Source of the DNA: JAXLYX01 sp046351215
GTDB lineage: Bacteria > Myxococcota_A > Polyangia > Polyangiales > Houyiibacteriaceae
DNA length: 39,249 bases
Direction: 5' to 3'
Assembly: GCA_046351215.1 (NCBI GenBank)
Contig: JAXLYX010000031.1
Coordinates: 1-39,249 of the forward strand
In this document: positions 35,734 through 39,249 of the stretch, one piece after another
How the letters are laid out: the number at the start of each line of letters is the position of its first letter
Position numbering within the stretch: the stretch's first letter is position 1
The notes under the pieces: generated by a model
Database searches by the model: none
Seen by the model: the letters and a program-made list of their open reading frames with translations, nothing else
What the model was told of the DNA's origin: nothing
Translations under genes and position numbers: made by a program

Positions 35734-36800
35734 GCGCGCATCGCGTAGAACCGCAGCGCCGTCTCGCGGAACACCGCGCGGAGCGCCGGCTCGCCGCGCT
35801 CGGCGACGATCGCGGCGTACGCTTCGACGATGGCCGAGAGATCCGCGACCGCCTTGTCCATCGGGAAGTTCGAGGCCCACATGCAGCGCTCGGGCCCGAA
35901 GACGTCGAGTGCGTGCTCGACGAGCGGACGGATCCGATCCCGGATCACGTCGGCCGGCGGCCGCACGCCTCGTCGGTGCTCGTCGTGGCCGAGCACGGGC
36001 ATGAGCAGGCCCGAGAGCTTCGCGTGGACGTTGCGGTTCGAGGCGACGCGCGCGAGACCGTCCTTCCACGCGGCGAGGATCGCCTCCCGCTCGCCCGCGC
36101 TCGCGCCCGTGTGGCGCCCCACGGGCCCGAAGACGCCGGCGGGCGTGCCGAGGTGATCGAGCACGATCGGCGTCTCGGGGAAGCGCTGCGCGAGCGCGGC
36201 GAGATCGACGAGCTGATGCGAGTACACCCAGGCATCGAACGTCAGCCCGCGCGCGGCGAGCTCCTCGAAGCCCCGGAGGAACGCGGGCTCCTGGTAGAGG
36301 CCGTCGCGCGTCTCCCAGTCGTACACGCCGGGATCCGGATGCCGCGAGGCCATCTTCCGGATGCCGCGGAAGCGCGGGCTGCCCTCGCGATGCGCGTCGA
36401 GGAGGCGGGCGAACGACTTCGCCGTCGGATCGCCCTCGCCCACGATCGCGCCGAGGGCGAGGCCTTGTCCGTCGAAGGGAAGCGAGGCCACCCAGCGCGT
36501 CTCGGCCGCGGGTCCGAGCGCGGAATGGTCCTGCCAGCCCGCCTGCACGTGCCCGACGATCTCGATGCCGAGGCCCCGCGCGTCCTTCGCGTAGTCGGCG
36601 GGCAGGAAGCTCGTGCGCACGTAGTCGGTCACGCCGACGAAGTCGAGCGCAGGCCGAGGGAAGGCCACCTTCGAGATCGCCTCGAGCAGACGCGGCGAGA
36701 AGCCGAAGAGCCGCACGGCCGGCGAGACGAGTCGCGGCGTCGTGCGCGGGTCCCATTGGTGGATGTGGGGATCGACGAGGCCGAAGGGGAGCGGTTGCAT
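35730..36800 (-). CDS. Amidohydrolase-family TIM-barrel protein
   Basis: The 356-residue protein matches the amidohydrolase-2 / 4-sulfomuconolactonase-like family: VDPHIHQWD at residues 9-17 is the HxH metal site on strand 1, YSHQLVDLAALAQRFPETPIVLDHLGTP carries later His residues, and CMWASNFPMDK supplies the SNFP-D motif at the end of the barrel. Relatives hydrolyse lactones or decarboxylate aromatic acids. The start at 36800 is preferred to upstream frames lying opposite the collagen-like gene. It overlaps tetR by ATGA and probably forms one operon with tetR and the GMC gene. Reaction not predicted. Confidence 0.88.
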   Translation of the reverse strand: MQPLPFGLVDPHIHQWDPRTTPRLVSPAVRLFGFSPRLLEAISKVAFPRPALDFVGVTDYVRTSFLPADYAKDARGLGIEIVGHVQAGWQDHSALGPAAETRWVASLPFDGQGLALGAIVGEGDPTAKSFARLLDAHREGSPRFRGIRKMASRHPDPGVYDWETRDGLYQEPAFLRGFEELAARGLTFDAWVYSHQLVDLAALAQRFPETPIVLDHLGTPAGVFGPVGRHTGASAGEREAILAAWKDGLARVASNRNVHAKLSGLLMPVLGHDEHRRGVRPPADVIRDRIRPLVEHALDVFGPERCMWASNFPMDKAVADLSAIVEAYAAIVAERGEPALRAVFRETALRFYAMRA

Positions 36801-36876
36801 GACGGCTCCAGGATAGTCGAGCTCCGCACCCGTTCGCCCGAAGACGTGATAGCGTCGCCCCCTCGTGGAGGTGGCG

Positions 36877-37320
36877 ATGGAGCTGAAGAGACCGCTCGGC
36901 ATCGTGCTCGGATTGATAGGCGCGGGCTGCGACGGCCAGACGGGGTCCACGGGCCTCCCGGGCGCGATGGGGGAGATGGGTGTCCAGGGCACGCAAGGTC
37001 CCCAGGGCACGCAGGGCCCCGAGGGGCCGCAGGGTCCTCAGGGCGTGAAGGGCGCCTCCCGCGTCCAATCCGTCACCGGGACCTGCAACACCGTGTTCGG
37101 CTCCTTCAGCTGCGAGGTCACGTGCCCGGGTGTCGGCGCGATCGCGATGGCGTCCGGCGGCTGGCAGGAGACGCCCGATCAGGGCCTCTCGCTCTGGCTC
37201 ACCGATCAGGGACAGGATCCCCTCGCGCCGAACAAGTGGAAGTTCGACTTCGGCTACGAGGGCGTGACCGCCGACGTGCCGATCACGATGACCATCGCCT
37301 GCTTCACCCCCCCCGAATGA
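36877..37320 (+). CDS. Collagen-like lipoprotein 1
   Basis: The 147-residue product has a short signal peptide and lipobox (LIGAGC, Cys 18), then about 14 Gly-X-Y triplets (about 20-61; GQT, GST, GLP, GAM, GEM, GVQ, GTQ, GPQ and so on). A C-terminal domain with Cys residues (GTCNTVFGSFSCEVTC and a final ACFTPPE) follows. A lipid-anchored collagen trimer on the cell surface is the natural reading; Gln and Pro prevail in the repeat. Most prolines are in the X position, with one Y-position Pro in GLP. GGAGG lies six bases before the ATG at 36877, preferred to the GTG at 36865. It is 13 bp upstream of a paralogue. Confidence 0.88.
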   Translation: MELKRPLGIVLGLIGAGCDGQTGSTGLPGAMGEMGVQGTQGPQGTQGPEGPQGPQGVKGASRVQSVTGTCNTVFGSFSCEVTCPGVGAIAMASGGWQETPDQGLSLWLTDQGQDPLAPNKWKFDFGYEGVTADVPITMTIACFTPPE

Positions 37321-37333
37321 GCTCGAGGACGAC

Positions 37334-37786
37334 ATGAAGATGCATCGACAGCTTGGAATCCTCCTCGCTCTCGCGGGAGCGGGTTGCGAAGGCCCCCAGG
37401 GCGCCCAGGGCGAGATGGGCACCATGGGCACCATGGGCCTGCAGGGCGAACAGGGCCCGCAAGGACCCCAGGGCCCTCAGGGTCCGCAGGGTCCACAGGG
37501 CGCGCCGGGCGACAACACCGTCGCCATCGAATCGGGCACCTGCCCCACGCCGTACACCTCGCCGTTCGACTGCACCGTCACGTGCGCGCAGACGGGAGCC
37601 ATCGCCCTGGCGCGTGGCGCCGTCACGATCACTCAACCGCAGTCCGGCGCCGTGGAGCTCACGGACTCCGGACAGGACCCAACCGATCCGCGGACCTGGC
37701 GGTTCACCTTCACGGCGACCACCGGGGTCGAGGGCACCCCCGGCTCGAGCGCGATGTCGATCGTCTGCTTCACCCCGCCGCAGTGA
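37334..37786 (+). CDS. Collagen-like lipoprotein 2
   Basis: The 150-residue paralogue of the preceding gene has lipobox LAGAGC (Cys 18), then about 13 Gly-X-Y triplets (residues 20-59), including five consecutive GPQ and a terminal GAP. The C-terminal domain has the same Cys pattern: GTCPTPYTSPFDCTVTC and a final VCFTPPQ. Thr/Val-rich strands suggest a small beta domain, perhaps the trimerisation head. The stop codon overlaps the GTG of a 2OG dioxygenase gene. The two collagen genes look like a tandem duplication with diverged triplets. Confidence 0.9.
   Translation: MKMHRQLGILLALAGAGCEGPQGAQGEMGTMGTMGLQGEQGPQGPQGPQGPQGPQGAPGDNTVAIESGTCPTPYTSPFDCTVTCAQTGAIALARGAVTITQPQSGAVELTDSGQDPTDPRTWRFTFTATTGVEGTPGSSAMSIVCFTPPQ
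37402..37510 (+). repeat. Nine-base collagen codon repeat
   Basis: A run of near-identical GGN-CCN-CAG units encodes the GPQ triplets of collagen-like lipoprotein 2. Such arrays can gain or lose units by slippage, so the length of the collagen stalk may vary between strains. Confidence 0.7.
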
Positions 37787-38346
37787 CGTCGACAGCCGAA
37801 GCCCCCGAGCGAGCCGCTCCCCGACAGGGCGTCTTCCAGATCCTCGAGTCGCTGGCTCCGCCCGAGCTGCACCGAGCCGTCTGGGGAGCGTGCACGGAGC
37901 CTCGGTGGAGCTTCGGTCATCGCTCGACCGAGACCGACACGAGCCGTCCCTTCTGGAAGATGGACCTCGACGGCATCACCGCCGTCGACGCCCTCTTCGA
38001 GCACGCGCGACCGACCTGCGAGCGCATCGCCGGCACGAAGCTCCGCGTCCTTCGCCAATACGCGAACGGCCACACCTTCGGCCTCGGCGGGCAGCCGCAC
38101 TACGACGACGTGCGACCGGGAACGTTCACGCTCCTCTACTACCCGGTGCCGGTGTGGAAGCCCGAGTGGGAGGGAGAGACGCTCTTCTTCAGCGAGGCGG
38201 GGCACATCGCCGCAGGCGTCGCGATCGCGCCGAACCGAGCGGTCTTCTTCGACGCCCGCATGTCGCATTCGGCGCGCGCGCCGAGCCGCGATTGCCCCGA
38301 CCTCCGGATCACGCTGGCGTACAAGCTCGTCGCCGACGCCGGCTGA
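37783..38346 (+). CDS. 2-Oxoglutarate/Fe(II) dioxygenase, prolyl-hydroxylase-like
   Basis: The 187-residue protein has the double-stranded beta-helix oxygenase pattern: VLRQYANGHTFGLGGQPHYDD supplies Fe ligands His 106 and Asp 108, and FFDARMSHSARAPSR the third, His 162; LRITLAYKL holds Arg 175 for 2-oxoglutarate. The YANGH...H-D block matches the P4H/SM-20-like branch. The start is a GTG at 37783 overlapping the collagen-like stop as GTGA, with no separate ribosome site visible, so translation is probably coupled. The obvious candidate substrate is the collagen-like lipoprotein; but the protein lacks a signal, so modification would occur before export. This is inferred from linkage, not shown. 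Confidence 0.85.
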   Translation: MTSTAEAPERAAPRQGVFQILESLAPPELHRAVWGACTEPRWSFGHRSTETDTSRPFWKMDLDGITAVDALFEHARPTCERIAGTKLRVLRQYANGHTFGLGGQPHYDDVRPGTFTLLYYPVPVWKPEWEGETLFFSEAGHIAAGVAIAPNRAVFFDARMSHSARAPSRDCPDLRITLAYKLVADAG

Positions 38347-39021
38347 TCACGGCTCGACCCAGCGCCGGAGCAGCTCCGTGTGCGAACGCACGAGGAGGTC
38401 GTACGCGCGGCTCTTCCCCTCGCTCGCGTAGACGAGGTCCATCGCCTGCGCGAGATCCCAGAGCAGCGCCCGATCCGCAGGCGCCCGCACGAAGCTCTGC
38501 ACCCAACCGACCACGACGAGCCGCTCGCCCTTGGTGACCGTCCGGACCTCGTGCAGCTCTCCGGTCGGATACACCACCGCATCGCGCGCGGGCGGCTTCA
38601 GCACCGTCTCGCCGGCGCCCGTCTCGAGGCAGAGCTCGCCTCCCTCGTACGCCGAGGGCTCCGCGAGGAAGAGCGTGAACGAGAGATCGGCGCGCGCCAC
38701 CCTTCCCCCGTCGTGCATCAGCGCCGAGTCGACGTGCTTCCCGTAGCGCATGCCCTCGACGTAACGCGAGAGCCGGAGCGAGTGCATCTGCTTCGGCAGC
38801 GTCGCGGCGCGGAACGCCACGCAGCGCTCGAGCGCCCCGCCGACGATGCGCGCGACCTCGGCCATCGCCGGATCCGACCGCGACATCTGCTCGTTGTTCT
38901 TCGTCTCGGCGAGCTTCGGGCTGGCGCTCTCCCGACCGTCGACGAACGTCGCCGACCTCGCGATCTCGAGGAGCCGTGCGTGCTCGTCGGCGGTGATGAG
39001 TTCTGGGAAGCGGAGGAGCAT
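38347..39021 (-). CDS. PiuC/YbiX-type PKHD hydroxylase (Fe(II)/2OG dioxygenase)
   Basis: The 224-residue product matches the PKHD family in length and motifs: FVDGRESASPKLAETKNNEQM at the N-terminus, YVEGMRYGKHVDSALM with the metal His and Asp, DLSFTLFLAEPSAYEGGELCLE, and VVYPTGELHEVRTVTKGERLVVVGWVQSFVR with the second His and the 2OG-binding Arg. Relatives lie next to TonB-dependent siderophore receptors, but there is none here. It is tail to tail with the other dioxygenase, the two stop codons being adjacent. A role in modifying the collagen-like proteins or another substrate is open. The start at 39021 is the ATG that fits the family N-terminus. Confidence 0.92.
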   Translation of the reverse strand: MLLRFPELITADEHARLLEIARSATFVDGRESASPKLAETKNNEQMSRSDPAMAEVARIVGGALERCVAFRAATLPKQMHSLRLSRYVEGMRYGKHVDSALMHDGGRVARADLSFTLFLAEPSAYEGGELCLETGAGETVLKPPARDAVVYPTGELHEVRTVTKGERLVVVGWVQSFVRAPADRALLWDLAQAMDLVYASEGKSRAYDLLVRSHTELLRRWVEP

Positions 39022-39191
39022 GAGCGAGTCCCTCGAGCGAGTGGCGTGGCGGCGGGAGCGAGGGGGATGCTCGCAGGGGGGACGTGAGGAGTGCAACTCG
39101 GGAGAGATGGACAGTGCGCAGCCATCGCGCCAGGGCGTCCGTCGCCACGACATGCGAAGCTCGGCCGACGCCGAAGGAGCCCCGCCCCCGC

Positions 39192-39249
39192 ATGGATCCC
39201 CATCGCCTCCTCGTCACGCAGATCGAAACCCTCCGCGCCCTCCTCGCCC
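39192..39249 (+). CDS. Start of an unknown gene, cut by the window end
   Basis: An ATG at 39192 opens a frame (MDPHRLLVTQIETLRALLA) to the window edge, with GAAGGAG at 39173-39179, slightly far upstream. It is divergent from the PKHD hydroxylase gene. Nineteen residues are too few to identify. Confidence 0.4.
   Translation, partial: MDPHRLLVTQIETLRALLA

Noticed and set aside
37336..37434. Minus-strand frames opposite the collagen-like genes (reading as WAP-type repeats)
   Set aside because: They mirror the GPQ repeat; the plus-strand genes have signals, lipoboxes and conserved Cys.
37402..37510. Regular short repeats that could look like a CRISPR array
   Set aside because: The nine-base units are in frame, without spacers, and encode Gly-Pro-Gln triplets.

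Overview
The window is very GC-rich DNA. It carries many lipoproteins with classic lipoboxes, a PaaX regulator and two TetR regulators, enzymes of F420-type families, collagen-like and RCC1-like surface proteins, and an AidB-type acyl-CoA dehydrogenase. Together these suggest a large myxobacterial (Myxococcota, Polyangiales-like) chromosome. That assignment is an inference from gene content; no rRNA or other phylogenetic marker is present.

Region 1 (1-6224) is accessory DNA. It holds the 3' part of a phage/plasmid-type helicase ATPase with an octaglycine tract, two small genes of unknown function (one with an HGG-type motif seen in phage-associated proteins), a small lipoprotein, and a complete IS66-family insertion sequence (3070-5851). 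The IS has three ORFs, 24-bp imperfect terminal repeats and a perfect 8-bp target duplication (GCATAGGC). About 370 bp without a gene follows and ends in a large hairpin.

Region 2 (6225-20404) is ordinary chromosome. It contains a paaX-aidB-like operon with a palindrome at the paaX start, a DUF3999-like membrane-anchored protein, a DUF445 membrane protein, an FAD monooxygenase/CDF metal transporter pair, a small membrane protein, a deazaflavin (F420)-type reductase, a quinone oxidoreductase, glucose-6-phosphate isomerase, an NTF2-like/luciferase-like monooxygenase pair, and a secreted GH5 endoglycoceramidase-like lipoprotein.

Region 3 (20409-27083) is a compact lipid or sterol modification locus. 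A 990-residue protein joining a metallo-beta-lactamase/alkylsulfatase-like part, an SCP2-like domain and a sulfotransferase is transcribed divergently from a three-gene operon with 4-bp overlaps: tetR, an SDR-Gfo/Idh/MocA double dehydrogenase, and a sterol desaturase/fatty acid hydroxylase.

Region 4 (27134-36800) has a DUF4261-like protein, a large alpha/beta-hydrolase lipoprotein, a cupin, an RCC1-repeat lipoprotein, and a second lipid-type locus. The latter comprises an acyl reductase-like SDR with a strong operator/promoter, a ChoD-like GMC oxidoreductase overlapping it tail to tail, a TetR regulator, and an amidohydrolase. A 20-bp palindrome sits in the probable promoter of the GMC gene.

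Region 5 (36877-39249) is the most striking. Two tandem lipoproteins carry collagen-like Gly-X-Y repeats and a shared Cys-containing C-terminal domain. The second overlaps by GTGA with a prolyl-hydroxylase-like 2-oxoglutarate/Fe(II) dioxygenase. A second Fe/2OG enzyme (PiuC/YbiX type) lies directly tail to tail with it. This looks like a small system for making and hydroxylating bacterial collagen-like surface lipoproteins. The window ends in the first codons of another gene.
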